Source: Rhizobium ecuadorense (GTDB lineage: Bacteria > Pseudomonadota > Alphaproteobacteria > Rhizobiales > Rhizobiaceae). From it: 64,000 bases of DNA. The translations under genes and the position numbers were made by a program. The stretch covers positions 42,208 to 106,207 of the forward strand of contig NZ_LFIO01000064.1 in NCBI RefSeq assembly GCF_001187535.1. The letters run 5' to 3'. Below are positions 44,051 to 54,183 of this stretch, one piece after another (the stretch's first letter is position 1; every line of letters begins with the position of its first letter). The notes beneath the pieces were generated by a model that was given only the letters and a program-made list of their open reading frames with translations, was not told where the DNA came from and did not search any database.

Positions 44051-44458
44051 TCAGTCAAGGCCCAATCGTTTGCGCAAATCGGCGTTTTCGCCGCGCAGCT
44101 TCTCGGCCAACAGATTCCGCAGCCGCTTATTTTCTTCTTCAAGCTGGAGGAGATCAGCCATCTCGTCGAGGGCTGCAACAGGTGATGGCGTCGCCTTGAC
44201 TGCCCGGCCTGCAGATCGAGCAGCTGCCTTCGGGGCACTTTTGTCCGGAGCCGAAGCGGGTTCGAGGTCGCCGGTGTCCTTGTTGCGCTTGCGTCGAGTT
44301 CTCGGCAATTTGCCAGATTTTGCACTGTCAGATGTCGTTGCATCTGCCGCGGCTTTCTGAGGCCGTGGAGCCCGGCTCTTTTTGACCACAGACGGTTCAA
44401 GTGGCGTATTCGCAGCAGCAACCTCAGGAATAGGCGCCGTATTTTCCTCATTAGCCAT
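44051..44458 (-). CDS. syrB: SyrB-like transcriptional regulator
   Basis: 135 residues. An acidic, Ala-rich N-terminus (MANEENTAPIPEVAA) and a basic middle with PRTRRKRNK are followed by DEMADLLQLEEENKRLRNLL and AEKLRGENADLRKRLGLD, the diagnostic tail of rhizobial SyrB proteins. The KRSYS helix-turn-helix-like block of some longer SyrB homologues is absent. AGAGGAGA precedes the ATG at 44458. The gene symbol reflects family membership only. Confidence 0.75.
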   Translation of the reverse strand: MANEENTAPIPEVAAANTPLEPSVVKKSRAPRPQKAAADATTSDSAKSGKLPRTRRKRNKDTGDLEPASAPDKSAPKAAARSAGRAVKATPSPVAALDEMADLLQLEEENKRLRNLLAEKLRGENADLRKRLGLD

Positions 44459-44616
44459 CGGGATCTCCTCTGTAGCCGACCGTTGTTTTCGTCCGAGTGG
44501 AAGCAAGAGTCAATGCGCGCCCAGACAGCGCGGGACCTCCGTCCGCTCTTCTTCCAAAACCGTATTGCGGACGGCGATGACCAATCAGGAACCGCGTGAC
44601 CACCATGTGCCCATTG

Positions 44617-45324
44617 TCAGTTTTGGCGAATGGAATATCGCAGATGGACGGCGCCGTGGCCCAACGGGTCGCACGATAAGAGTGACAGCTCGACCTTGCC
44701 CGCCAGCCCTTCCGTGCCAAAGGCGATGACCCGGTCGCTGCCATTTCTTGCTTCAAGGGCCGGAGCAACGATCAGGCTGAGCTCATCGACCAGACCAGCC
44801 GCCATCAGGGAACCATTGATGTTGGCCCCGCCTTCCAGCAAAATACGTGTGATACCGAGTTCTGCGTGCAGAAGCTCGAGCATCACGCCGACGTCGATGT
44901 CCTGGGTGTCCGAAACGATATACGAAACGCCGTCACTGGAAAGTTCGGCTAGATGACTGTCGGGAACGTTGGAACCGAGCAACACTTCCACGTGATCGCC
45001 ATAGAGCTCGTCATTGGAAAAATGCAGCTTGCCGCCCGGATCAAGCGCGATGGCAAAGCTCGACGCGCCGGGACGGGCAAAATACGCGGGACGCTTAACG
45101 TCGAGTGTCTGCGACGGCGGATGCGCTGTTGCCTTTGAGATTTCGGCCATTGTGACGCGGCCGACCATCCATGCGTTCGCCGCGTGCTCGGCGTGAACCT
45201 TCTCGTAGAGGGACGACCAGTCGGATCTGGTTCCATCGGGACTCGTTGTCCAACGACTGGGATGAAGGCTGCCATCCGGCGACGTCATCATCAGGCAAAT
45301 CACTTGCGGTCTCATGAAGTGCAT
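44617..45324 (-). CDS. RibD C-terminal/dihydrofolate reductase-like protein
   Basis: About 235 residues of the RibD_C/DHFR-like fold: VICLMMTSPDGSL near the start, AWMVGRVTMAEI, YIVSD, and ILLEGGANINGSLMAAGLVDELSLIVAP, the family's cofactor-binding hallmark. It probably reduces a small substrate with NADPH; stand-alone members outside riboflavin synthesis have no settled function. The ATG at 45324 is chosen, and one at 45315 is an alternative. Confidence 0.85.
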   Translation of the reverse strand: MHFMRPQVICLMMTSPDGSLHPSRWTTSPDGTRSDWSSLYEKVHAEHAANAWMVGRVTMAEISKATAHPPSQTLDVKRPAYFARPGASSFAIALDPGGKLHFSNDELYGDHVEVLLGSNVPDSHLAELSSDGVSYIVSDTQDIDVGVMLELLHAELGITRILLEGGANINGSLMAAGLVDELSLIVAPALEARNGSDRVIAFGTEGLAGKVELSLLSCDPLGHGAVHLRYSIRQN

Positions 45325-45864
45325 TCCAATTCTTTTGAGTTTCCCCTTGGAGATATAGCACCCTCCACCCTTTGGCCAAGCCTGCAAACCTGAAGAGGGT
45401 TGCGCCCTTGACCAAACTTACCCTGGTTGTCGGCTTCGCGCAGAAACGAAGGTCTCGGCAACGTTCAGGCGCTGGCGAAAGGAACATGCGGCTAGCCAAT
45501 CGCTTGAAGGTCCCTAATTTCGATAAAGATATTGGCATCGTTGAAAATGCGAACGCTCAGCATGCAATTCTCTGTCTTTTTGCCCTCTGGAGGCGTTGCT
45601 TTGACCGGCTTCCGACGAGCGCATTATATGATGGTGATGCCACCACGTTTGCCGAAGTTTCGCAGAACCGAATCACGACAGAAGCCTGAATATTAGCAAT
45701 AGAAAAACTTTGCCAAATGGCCCGCCGAGCGTGCCCTTATAATCTCGATTTATATGATGCCTTTGAATGACCACCCGCGACAAGCAACGGTTAACGACCC
45801 TTGCGCACGATAAGCCAAGTATCGATGTGACGCGTCTGCAGGCCAGTCACCGGGGGAGCGGAAA
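45325..45864. other. Intergenic region before chemoreceptor 1
   Basis: 540 bp with no supported gene. Its only clear feature is the TATAA-N7-TTAT site at 45739. Open frames near 45372-45689 lack a ribosome site and known motifs. Confidence 0.45.
45739..45753. promoter_or_regulatory. TATAA-N7-TTAT palindrome, site 5
   Basis: ATAATCTCGATTTAT, extended to TATAA-N7-TTATA, lies 111 bp before the chemoreceptor gene. The outer arms are perfect. Confidence 0.55.
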
Positions 45865-48402
45865 ATGAAAATAGACCAATTACTGGCGCGTTTCAGAATT
45901 CAGACGAAAGTCTTGATATTCATCGTGCCGTTCATCGTAAGTATAGTTGCTGTCGGCATAACCGGTCTTTACGCGACCGGCACCCTGCGTGGACGCATGA
46001 CTGTTTCGAATAACATCGTCCAATCTCTGACCGGCTTCAAAGAGGTATCGGAAGCGATGAACGACTTCCTGGCCAACGCAACGGTCGAACGACGAGATCT
46101 GGCAGCACAAAAGCTCAACGAACAGATTGCTGCTCTCTCGGACGCGCTGTCAGATCTGAAACATGGCGCAGTTGGCCGGGATACGATCGAAGCCTCCCTT
46201 GCAACCTCGCAAAACATTGCAGAGAGCATCAAACAGCTCTGGAGCGAGCAAGAGCGCAAGACTGCCGTCGTCGCGCAGCTGCGTAACCAACTCGACGACA
46301 TCGCGACCTTGCAGAAGAAGATCGGTGCCGGAACGGAGACGCTGGTTGCGCAATTCACCCGCAAGGAGTTTGATACAAAACTTGTCCTGCGCCAGGCAAA
46401 CATTGTCGCAAAGGCGGCCGGGTTTATCGACACTACGGTCTCAGCGTTTCAGATCCGTCCGGATGCAGGCGCCAAACTCGACTATCTCACATCCCAGATG
46501 GCCGACTTGCGCGACCAGCAACACGCCATGGTCGATAGTCTTTCGAACCAGCCCGCCCTCAGCAAGTCACTGTCGGCAACGATCGACACCCTATCGCAAA
46601 TCATTGACGTCGGTGACAGATCGGCCGCAGCCGCCGATTCGATTTCCGCTGCCGTCGAGGGCCTGGCGGTCGTATCCGCTGACCTAGCACGGGAGTCGAC
46701 CACAAAGATGGCTGACGCCGGCGCCAGGTTCGCTGAACTGGATGGCCCAATCAAAAAAATCACCGTCACGATGGATCGCAGTCGCAAATTGCTTGATAGC
46801 GGTTATATCGTGCAGACGACGGCAACGCCCTTCATCCTGGCGCCGACCACAGAGAATGCCGCCCAGCTCTCGATGGCGATGCGAAGCCACGAGAAGAGCG
46901 TGCAGAGCCTGGTGGCGGTCGCCGCCAACCTTGGCGCGGTTGCCGATCTCGCAAAGCAGATCGGCGCAACGGTCGGCGCGATGAAGACCACCACCGCGGA
47001 GCTTGTTCAAATCGAAACCGAGCGCCAGGAGCGCTTCTCAAACGCAGCCGCAAGTATCAACAGCGTCTGGGAAAACCTCACCCGTTTTGCCGCTATCCAA
47101 GAACGCGCTGCCGCATCCGAAGGCAGCAATGCTAACTCGGTCTCGGCGGTGGCAACAGCGCTCGGCGTTGTCGTCGCGGCTATCGCCGGGATTGGCCTCG
47201 TCCTGACCTTCCGCGGCCCCATCCGCGCCATTACAAACGCAATGAGGCGGCTTGCCGATGGGTCGCTTGAGACCGAAATTGTCGGCGTATCGCGTGCCGA
47301 TGAGCTTGGCGAAATGGCACGGGCGCTTGGCATCTTCAAGCAAAACGCAATTCAAAAAGCCGCGATTGAACGGCTGTCGGAGAACCAGCGCGTGCAGGCG
47401 GAGGAAGAACGCCAGCACAATGACCTTCAAAGATCGCAGGTCGAGCAACAGATTGCTTTTGCCGTCGATGCCTTGGCGAAGGGCATGGAACGGCTGTCGA
47501 AAGGCGACATCTCGCAGACCATCGATACGCCCCTTTACGGAAGGCTTGAGCAACTGCGCGTCGACTTCAATGATTCTGTGGCACGCCTCAACAGCACGAT
47601 GGTGCAGATTCATGCCAATACCTACTCAATACAGCTGAGTTTGCGCGATCTGTCGGGCTCTGCCGGCCAGCTCGCAAAGCGCACTGAACAGCAAGCGGCC
47701 GCGCTTGAGGAGACAGCCGCGGCGGTTGAAGAGGTCACGACGGCCGTTAAGTCAGCATCGCAAAAGGCGCAAGAGGCTAATAGCGTTGTAATCGAAGCCG
47801 AGGGCTCTGCCGACGCCTCGTCTCAGACGGTCGACGAAGCAGTGGCGGCCATGGCGCGTATCGAGGATGCATCGGCGATGATCGCGCAGATCATCGGCGT
47901 CATTGACGAGATCGCATTCCAGACCAATCTGCTCGCCTTGAACGCGGGAATTGAGGCCGCACGTGCCGGCGACGCCGGAAAGGGCTTTGCCGTTGTCGCA
48001 CATGAGGTTCGCGAGCTGGCGCAACGTTCCGCGGAGGCGGCGACACAGATCAAGCAACTGATTGACACGTCGTCGCGTGAGGTATCAAGCGGCGCGCAGC
48101 TGGTGCATAAAACAGGGGCCGTAATGAATCAGATTTCTCAGAAGGTACATTTGGCGTCGTCACTGGTTGAGATGATCGCGATGGCCAGCCGGGAGCAGTC
48201 GGCCGGGTTGGATCACATCAACGCGTCGGTGGCCAGCATGGACAAGATGACGCAAAGGAATGCAGCGATGGTTGAAGAGACAACGGCGGCAACGACACAA
48301 CTGGCCGGCGAAGCCGACGATCTGGTGTCGCTTGTCGGGCAGTTCAAGCTTCAGGCCGTCAACACGGCCTCCCCCGAACATCTGAAAATGGCGGCGGCCT
48401 AG
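45865..48402 (+). CDS. Methyl-accepting chemotaxis protein with helical bimodular-like sensor
   Basis: 845 residues. A transmembrane helix at about 17-37 and another near 432-452 enclose a large, wholly helical periplasmic sensor of about 390 residues. HAMP follows, then a signalling domain with paired methylation helices ([20 protein letters not shown]) and the conserved hairpin tip [27 protein letters not shown]. The long helical sensor is more like HBM/four-helix ligand domains than dCache. There is no CheR-binding pentapeptide at the C-terminus. CGGGGGAG precedes the ATG. Ligand unknown. Confidence 0.92.
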   Translation: MKIDQLLARFRIQTKVLIFIVPFIVSIVAVGITGLYATGTLRGRMTVSNNIVQSLTGFKEVSEAMNDFLANATVERRDLAAQKLNEQIAALSDALSDLKHGAVGRDTIEASLATSQNIAESIKQLWSEQERKTAVVAQLRNQLDDIATLQKKIGAGTETLVAQFTRKEFDTKLVLRQANIVAKAAGFIDTTVSAFQIRPDAGAKLDYLTSQMADLRDQQHAMVDSLSNQPALSKSLSATIDTLSQIIDVGDRSAAAADSISAAVEGLAVVSADLARESTTKMADAGARFAELDGPIKKITVTMDRSRKLLDSGYIVQTTATPFILAPTTENAAQLSMAMRSHEKSVQSLVAVAANLGAVADLAKQIGATVGAMKTTTAELVQIETERQERFSNAAASINSVWENLTRFAAIQERAAASEGSNANSVSAVATALGVVVAAIAGIGLVLTFRGPIRAITNAMRRLADGSLETEIVGVSRADELGEMARALGIFKQNAIQKAAIERLSENQRVQAEEERQHNDLQRSQVEQQIAFAVDALAKGMERLSKGDISQTIDTPLYGRLEQLRVDFNDSVARLNSTMVQIHANTYSIQLSLRDLSGSAGQLAKRTEQQAAALEETAAAVEEVTTAVKSASQKAQEANSVVIEAEGSADASSQTVDEAVAAMARIEDASAMIAQIIGVIDEIAFQTNLLALNAGIEAARAGDAGKGFAVVAHEVRELAQRSAEAATQIKQLIDTSSREVSSGAQLVHKTGAVMNQISQKVHLASSLVEMIAMASREQSAGLDHINASVASMDKMTQRNAAMVEETTAATTQLAGEADDLVSLVGQFKLQAVNTASPEHLKMAAA

Positions 48403-48769
48403 CCACGCGCCCGCTTTGGCCGGTCGGCATGTTGTGCACACATGGCAACGCCGACAACCCGTTTTGCATTGAAGATCGCCCGAATACTAGACGTGAGAGT
48501 GGACCCTGGCGCCGAGGGTCCTGTCAGTTCAATGCGGCCAGATGTAATGTCTGACAGAGGTATGGAAATCCACCACATTGACTACCTCGATCGAGATTGA
48601 CTGGATGTCGAGCGCAAATGACACTTGGCGTCCGTCTTCAGTTAACTGGACGCCATCGTCACAGTCTACGACAAGTGGCGGTTCGCTGGCCTTTCGGACT
48701 TCGTTGCAAACAGCTTCGAGAAAAAAGGGCTGTAAAATTCAACGGCGGATAAGTTCCAACTTCTGCCGA
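48403..48769. other. Intergenic region between convergent genes
   Basis: 367 bp between chemoreceptor 1 and the isomerase-like gene. One plus-strand frame ends VYDKWRFAGLSDFVANSFEKKGL-stop near 48735, which might be the tail of a decayed gene, but I cannot assign it. Confidence 0.35.
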
Positions 48770-50197
48770 TCAGCAGACTTTAACGACCTCAAGGTCAAGC
48801 AATTTCCCAAGCTTTTCGATGCGTCCGGCGATATGCCCAACGCCGACTGCGCAGTGGTGGGCTGGCCCTTGAGCATTCCAAGCCTCGACGAACCGCCGGG
48901 CACCAAGCGGGAATTGATACCGGCTGTTGGTATTGCCGATTTCGAGGATCGGGCCGGCGATGGAAGCACCTTCGGCGCAGAGCAGCTTGATCTTGCCGGC
49001 ACTCTCGACAACCGAAAGCAGCGTCACGGGTCCATGCCTGACCGACATCTCGACGCTGACGCCGGAGCCGACCTTGCCGTGGAAAACCTGCAGGGGGCGG
49101 ATCTTGGTGCGCCCCTCTGCAATTCCGGTATGCCCCGGCCCGTCATGCCCCATCAGCACGACGTCCGCGGCGAAATCCATCGCATAATATTCCGTGAACG
49201 AGCCGCCGACACCGAAGCTATCCATGATCTTCATCGCTTGAGCGTTCTTGATCTCGTACTCGCCTGCGACCGGCACCCCGTCGGCCGTCAGCATTGAGCA
49301 ACCGACGATGACCGAGGTGATGATATCCTCGTAGTCGTGGCCGGGCTGGGATTCGTAATAGTAGGCGAGCGACCCGAGCGATTTCTTGGTCACCAACCTT
49401 CGAAGCGCCACGGCCGTCTTTGCCGCCCGCACTAGTTCCTTCGGGTCGCAATCCGGCTGGACATCGAATTCGGTCTCAATCGTCGCCAGACAGGCGGAGA
49501 CATCCGCCTCGCTCACCTCACTGCGGATGCGCGCCAGTTCGTCGATTTCCAAAACTTCGATATGGGTGCCAAAGGCCGCGGCCTGGGCAGTCAGATCCGA
49601 ATAGATATCGAGCATGCCATTGTAATAGCGGCCCATGACGCCGAGCCGGTTGTGCGCCATGACGTGCGCGACGCGCGCCGCCTCGATCCAGTCGTTGATC
49701 TCCTCCTCGACGATCGGATCGCCGGTAAGAACGCCGGTCACCTGATGAAAGCTGATGTCTGCCCGATGGAAGACATTGGCGATTTCGGGGACGGGGCAGG
49801 CAGAGCAGTGCGCCAGCCAGTCACCGGTCATCGCGGTGCGATCGCCAAGGGCGTTGAAGGTGGCATAGTCGATGGCCGCGGTCGGCTGCAGATTGAGGAT
49901 GATCACCGGAACCTTGACGCGACGGACCACCGGCAGAACGGTCGACGACAGGGCATAGGTGGTGATGTAAAGAAAGATGATGTCGACATCGGCCTGACGA
50001 AACTGATGGCCGGCCTCGAGCGCCTTTTCGGGCGTATCGATCAGCCCGAGGTTAACAACCTCCACGTCTGGGCGCGCAAGCTTTGCCTCGACGGTATCGA
50101 CATAGCCGCGCAACCGGGCTTCCAAACCTTTGAATTGCGGCCAATAGGCCTCCAGACCGATGCCGAAAAGGCCGGCCTTCAAGGGGCGTTCAGACAT
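48770..50197 (-). CDS. L-arabinose/L-fucose isomerase-family enzyme
   Basis: 475 residues of the arabinose isomerase-like fold. GVGGSFTEYYAMD, the metal-ligand Glu in AGEYEIKNAQAMKIMD and the His in GHDGPGHTGI fit the family's Mn2+ site. It would interconvert an aldose and ketose. The start at 50197 follows TCGGAGAAA. It lies 30 bp after the permease gene of a ribose-type ABC transporter, so the imported sugar is the likely substrate. AraB/AraD partners are not in the window. Confidence 0.82.
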   Translation of the reverse strand: MSERPLKAGLFGIGLEAYWPQFKGLEARLRGYVDTVEAKLARPDVEVVNLGLIDTPEKALEAGHQFRQADVDIIFLYITTYALSSTVLPVVRRVKVPVIILNLQPTAAIDYATFNALGDRTAMTGDWLAHCSACPVPEIANVFHRADISFHQVTGVLTGDPIVEEEINDWIEAARVAHVMAHNRLGVMGRYYNGMLDIYSDLTAQAAAFGTHIEVLEIDELARIRSEVSEADVSACLATIETEFDVQPDCDPKELVRAAKTAVALRRLVTKKSLGSLAYYYESQPGHDYEDIITSVIVGCSMLTADGVPVAGEYEIKNAQAMKIMDSFGVGGSFTEYYAMDFAADVVLMGHDGPGHTGIAEGRTKIRPLQVFHGKVGSGVSVEMSVRHGPVTLLSVVESAGKIKLLCAEGASIAGPILEIGNTNSRYQFPLGARRFVEAWNAQGPAHHCAVGVGHIAGRIEKLGKLLDLEVVKVC

Positions 50198-50227
50198 TCT
50201 ATTTCTCCGATGCAATAGTGAATAGTG

Positions 50228-51232
50228 TCAGCTCTGCAGGCGCACGCGCAGCTGATCGAGACCGACAGCCATCAAGAGCACGACGCCACGGGTTACGTCC
50301 TGCCAGAAGGAGGACACGTTCATCAGCGTCAGGCCGTTGTTTAGTGTGCCAAGGATCAAAACGGCAATCAGTGTGCCCCAGACACTGCCGCGTCCGCCAA
50401 ACAGGCTGGTACCGCCAAGGATGATGGCAGCAATGATGGTGAGCAGGTGCTGCCCTGCGGCATTCGGTGCTGCGGCGCCGAGCATCGCGGCAAGGATGAT
50501 TCCAGCCGCAGCCCCTGAAAGTCCGGAGACGATATACAGCACCATCTGGGTCCGCTCGACCGGCACGCCGAGCAGGCTGCTGGCCTCCGGATTGCCGCCG
50601 GTCGCATAGACGAAACGTCCGAACGGTGTCTTCGACAGGATCAGCCACAACACGACAAATACGAACAGCATCAGGATGATCGGAAACGGGATGCCGAAGA
50701 GGCGGCCGGATCCGAGCCAATTGAAGGCCGGAACGAAGAGCGGCTTCGACAGGCCGCCGGTCATGACCATAGAGAGACCGGAAAAGATGCTCATCGTTCC
50801 GAGCGTGGCTATGAGCGGGTTCAGCTTCAGCCGGGTGACGATGAAACCGTTGAGCACGCCGACCGCGCAGCCGATGACAAGCGCCGTGAGACAGCCAGCC
50901 CAGATATTGATTCCTTTGGCATGCATCAGCGCCACGATGACGCCGGCAAGGCCGGCAACGGCGGCAACAGACAGATCGAGCCCGCCGCCGATGATCAGTG
51001 GCGTACCGGCGGCGGCCATCAGGCCGATGAAGGCCATATTGGTGCCGATATTGGACAGGTTGCTCAGCGTCAGGAAGTAGGGCGAGAGAAGCGAGAAAGC
51101 GGCCAGAAGCACGAGGTAGAACACCAGGAGGAGCATGATGCCGGCAGCCGGGCGGCCGAGAAGGTCGGTCAGCGAACTTGCCTGCTTCTTCGAAACACCC
51201 GGCGCTGCGGGAATGGAGGACGACTTACTCAT
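50228..51232 (-). CDS. Sugar ABC transporter permease (RbsC type)
   Basis: A 334-residue inner-membrane permease with about ten hydrophobic segments. GGNPEASSLLGVPVERTQ is the cytoplasmic coupling segment and GQHLLTIIAAIILGGTSLFGG the family hallmark. Its start overlaps the ATPase stop by four bases. It forms the channel for the transporter encoded at 50228-53991. Confidence 0.92.
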   Translation of the reverse strand: MSKSSSIPAAPGVSKKQASSLTDLLGRPAAGIMLLLVFYLVLLAAFSLLSPYFLTLSNLSNIGTNMAFIGLMAAAGTPLIIGGGLDLSVAAVAGLAGVIVALMHAKGINIWAGCLTALVIGCAVGVLNGFIVTRLKLNPLIATLGTMSIFSGLSMVMTGGLSKPLFVPAFNWLGSGRLFGIPFPIILMLFVFVVLWLILSKTPFGRFVYATGGNPEASSLLGVPVERTQMVLYIVSGLSGAAAGIILAAMLGAAAPNAAGQHLLTIIAAIILGGTSLFGGRGSVWGTLIAVLILGTLNNGLTLMNVSSFWQDVTRGVVLLMAVGLDQLRVRLQS

Positions 51233-52794
51233 GCTTTCTCCAGTTCATTCGTATCGCGGACGACGGACTGAAGCTCGGCGGCGCGCATCAGGTCCGTCGC
51301 GGTCGCATCCGGTCCAAGCTCGGCCACAACCTTTCCATCTCCCAGAACGAGGCTGCGATCGGCGAGCCCCGCCACCTCTTCCGCGTCGGAGGAGACGATC
51401 AGGATCGCCAGTCCCGCTTCCGCCAGACGGCGGATTTCCGCGTAGATCTCGCGCCGGGCGCCAAGATCGACACCGCGTGTCGGTTCTTCGAGGATAAGAA
51501 AATTCGGGTTTCCGAGCAGCCAGCGGGCAAGGCAGATCTTCTGCTGATTGCCGCCGGACAGAAGGCGGATCTCCTGATCCGGACCTGATGTCTTGACCCG
51601 CAAGGTTTTGATCCAGTCCCTGGTACTTGCGTCTTCGCGCTTCTGATCGACGACGCCGGATCGAGTGAACAGGCTGAGATAGGGCAGCGTGGTGTTGGTG
51701 CGCACCGACAGATTGCCGATCAGCCCCTGACGCTTGCGCTCGGCGGCGACAAAGCCGATACCGGCGCGTACGCTCCTTCGCGGCCTGGACAGGCCGATGT
51801 CGATATCGTTCAGCCGGACGGCTTTGGCACGCACGGCAGACTCGGCGCCATAGATGGCCCGACCGATCTTCTCAGTGCCAGATCCGATCAGTCCGAAAAC
51901 GCCAAATACCTCACCGCGCCGCACGGACAGCGAGACATCGTCGAGCCACCCGGGAAGAGACAGGCCCTCGACGGACAGGACCGTCTTTGCACCCGGACGC
52001 GCTGCCGATTTGGCCGGATAGAGGTCGCCGAGATCGCTGCCGAGCATCGCCGTCAACACCTCGTCGCGGCTGGTCTTTGCCGTCTTGAACTGGCCACAGA
52101 CCTCGCCGTCGCGCAACACCACAATCCGGTCGCTGAGCCGGAAGACCTCGTCCAGATAATGCGAAATATAGATGATGGTGACACCCTGCGCTTTCAACGC
52201 CTCGATCACCTCGAACAGATTGTCAGCGTCAGCCTCGCCCAGCGATGCCGTCGGCTCGTCCATGATGAGGATCTGCGCCTTGCGGGAAAGCGCGCGGGCG
52301 ATTTCGACAATGCGCTGCTCGGAGAGCGGCAGCGAGCCCATGCGCCGGCCCGGCGCGACATGATCGAGCCGCAAGCGCTTGAGCAGCGCCTCGGCCTGCC
52401 CCTCCATTGCCGGCCGGTCGATCACGGGAATGCCCGCGAACCTGCGCTTCGGCATGGAGCCAAGCGCGATGTTTTCGGCTACCGAGAGATCCGGATGCAC
52501 TGAAAGCTCTTGCGGCATCAGCCGGATGCCTGCCGCGATCGCATCTTGCGGCGTGGAGATGCTCCTGATCGTGTTGTCGATCCGGATCTGCCCGCTGTCC
52601 AATGGGTAGACGCCGGACAGGATTTTCATGAGCGTTGACTTGCCGGCCCCATTGGCACCGAGAAGTGCGACAATCTCGCCTGCGTTGGTCGAAAGCGAGA
52701 CGTTCTTCAAAACCGTCACGCCGGCAAAGGCTTTGCTGACATTGGCGATCTGGAGCCGCGGATTGCGACTCCCTTCGGTTTTCTCGTCCGTCAT
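51229..52794 (-). CDS. Sugar ABC transporter ATPase, two nucleotide-binding domains (RbsA type)
   Basis: 521 residues. First domain: GANGAGKST, LPLSEQRIVEIARALS and IMDEPTASL. Second domain: a degenerate Walker A (GLIGSGTEKI), LSGGNQQKICLARWLL and LEEPTRGVD. This is the usual RbsA/MglA arrangement, in contrast to the ATPase-permease fusion at 26779. It energises uptake through the permease at 50228. Confidence 0.93.
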   Translation of the reverse strand: MTDEKTEGSRNPRLQIANVSKAFAGVTVLKNVSLSTNAGEIVALLGANGAGKSTLMKILSGVYPLDSGQIRIDNTIRSISTPQDAIAAGIRLMPQELSVHPDLSVAENIALGSMPKRRFAGIPVIDRPAMEGQAEALLKRLRLDHVAPGRRMGSLPLSEQRIVEIARALSRKAQILIMDEPTASLGEADADNLFEVIEALKAQGVTIIYISHYLDEVFRLSDRIVVLRDGEVCGQFKTAKTSRDEVLTAMLGSDLGDLYPAKSAARPGAKTVLSVEGLSLPGWLDDVSLSVRRGEVFGVFGLIGSGTEKIGRAIYGAESAVRAKAVRLNDIDIGLSRPRRSVRAGIGFVAAERKRQGLIGNLSVRTNTTLPYLSLFTRSGVVDQKREDASTRDWIKTLRVKTSGPDQEIRLLSGGNQQKICLARWLLGNPNFLILEEPTRGVDLGARREIYAEIRRLAEAGLAILIVSSDAEEVAGLADRSLVLGDGKVVAELGPDATATDLMRAAELQSVVRDTNELEKA

Positions 52795-52821
52795 GTGACG
52801 CTCCCCTTGAGGATATCCCGC

Positions 52822-53991
52822 TCACTGCTGAGGGAGAATGGCCTCGTAGCCCTTCAGCCAGTCCTGCTTCTTCAAGTCTGCGAGGTAGCTTGCGAATTCC
52901 GTTTCCGGAAACACGTAGCCATCCGCCTCGCCGACGCAGGGAAACTCCTTGTAGAACTGGCAGATATTGGCCTTGGTGACCATTTGATGGGTGACGAACG
53001 TCGCCTCCGGAACGGGCTTTCCGGCAAGAGCCGAAAGCGCGATCGGGATCAGATAGTTGCCGTAGCTGCCGGGGAACGAACCGGTGGCGGCAACCAGGTT
53101 CGGATCTGTGGCAAGTGCCTCGGCCTCATCCGCCCCGTTCCCGACCGCGATTGCCTGGTCGATGCGACCCGCACCCCGCACCGCTTGCAGCATCCCCATC
53201 GTCGCCTGGTCGTTGATGGCGATGATGAGGATCGGTACGCCCGGTGGAATACGACCAATGACGTTGTTCATCTGCGCAAAGGATTCTTGCAGGGTGTTCT
53301 TGGTATCGATCTCGATGATGTGATCGGCCGGGAAATCCTTGATCAGCGCCAGGAAACCGGCCCGCTGGCCTTCCGTGCGCATCCGCGGGATGACGCCCGA
53401 TTGCGGCAGGGCGCCGATGACCAGATAGCCGGTCTTGACGACATCGGCGCCGAATTTCTTGCTAGCCGCCGTTGCCAGATAAGACCCACCCATGAAACCT
53501 GACTTCGGATTGTTGACGCCGAAGAAGCTTGCATCCGGCATGGGAATGTCGATCGCCGTTACTTTCGTGCCGTCCGCTTTGAAGACGTCCATCACGGTCT
53601 GGCCGAAATTGGCATCGGTCTGGAATTCAATGACGTAATCGACCTTGCGCTCGGCAAATGATTTGGCATTGGCGAGTGCCGTTGGCCCGTCGAGGCGGTT
53701 ATCCGCGATCACGAGTTCGACGCCCGCGGCGTCAGCATTCTGCTGGATACCTTTTTCGACGAGCACGCCGAAGGAAATGTCGCGCTGCAGATTGGCAAAA
53801 CCGATGCTGTAGGCCTTGCCGTTTTTCGGCGGGGTTACCTTGGCCGCGTCCGCCGCCATCGCCTTCAGATTATCGGTCGATAGCATATTGCCGTCGAATT
53901 TCATCGGATCGAATCCGTGGAAATCCTCGGCATAGGCAGCAGAAGCCGCAAGGCACGCGGCAACCACTAGCAGTCTGGCTTGATGTTTCAT
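52822..53991 (-). CDS. Sugar ABC transporter substrate-binding protein
   Basis: 389 residues with a signal peptide ending AAYA-ED. The periplasmic-binding fold shows SIGFANLQRDISFGVLVEKGI, VIEFQTDANFGQ, IDIPMPDASFFGVNNPKSG and IAINDQATMGMLQAVRG. GGGAGGAG precedes the ATG at 53991. It heads the minus-strand transporter-isomerase operon and is divergent from the AraC gene. Ligand is probably a pentose or related sugar. Confidence 0.9.
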   Translation of the reverse strand: MKHQARLLVVAACLAASAAYAEDFHGFDPMKFDGNMLSTDNLKAMAADAAKVTPPKNGKAYSIGFANLQRDISFGVLVEKGIQQNADAAGVELVIADNRLDGPTALANAKSFAERKVDYVIEFQTDANFGQTVMDVFKADGTKVTAIDIPMPDASFFGVNNPKSGFMGGSYLATAASKKFGADVVKTGYLVIGALPQSGVIPRMRTEGQRAGFLALIKDFPADHIIEIDTKNTLQESFAQMNNVIGRIPPGVPILIIAINDQATMGMLQAVRGAGRIDQAIAVGNGADEAEALATDPNLVAATGSFPGSYGNYLIPIALSALAGKPVPEATFVTHQMVTKANICQFYKEFPCVGEADGYVFPETEFASYLADLKKQDWLKGYEAILPQQ

Positions 53992-54183
53992 GTCGTTCTC
54001 CTCCCGGCCCCTGCCCTCCCTGGCAGCGGCAACCGCTGATAATCTCAGCAAAGATGGTCAGGTCATTCCAAAACTGACCCTACCGTTCGACGTTAACAGC
54101 AAGCATTTCTATTGACACGCATGCATATTCCGCAAAAATGATCTTTTCCATACAAAATGTGATCCTCAGATCTGGCAAAGAAG

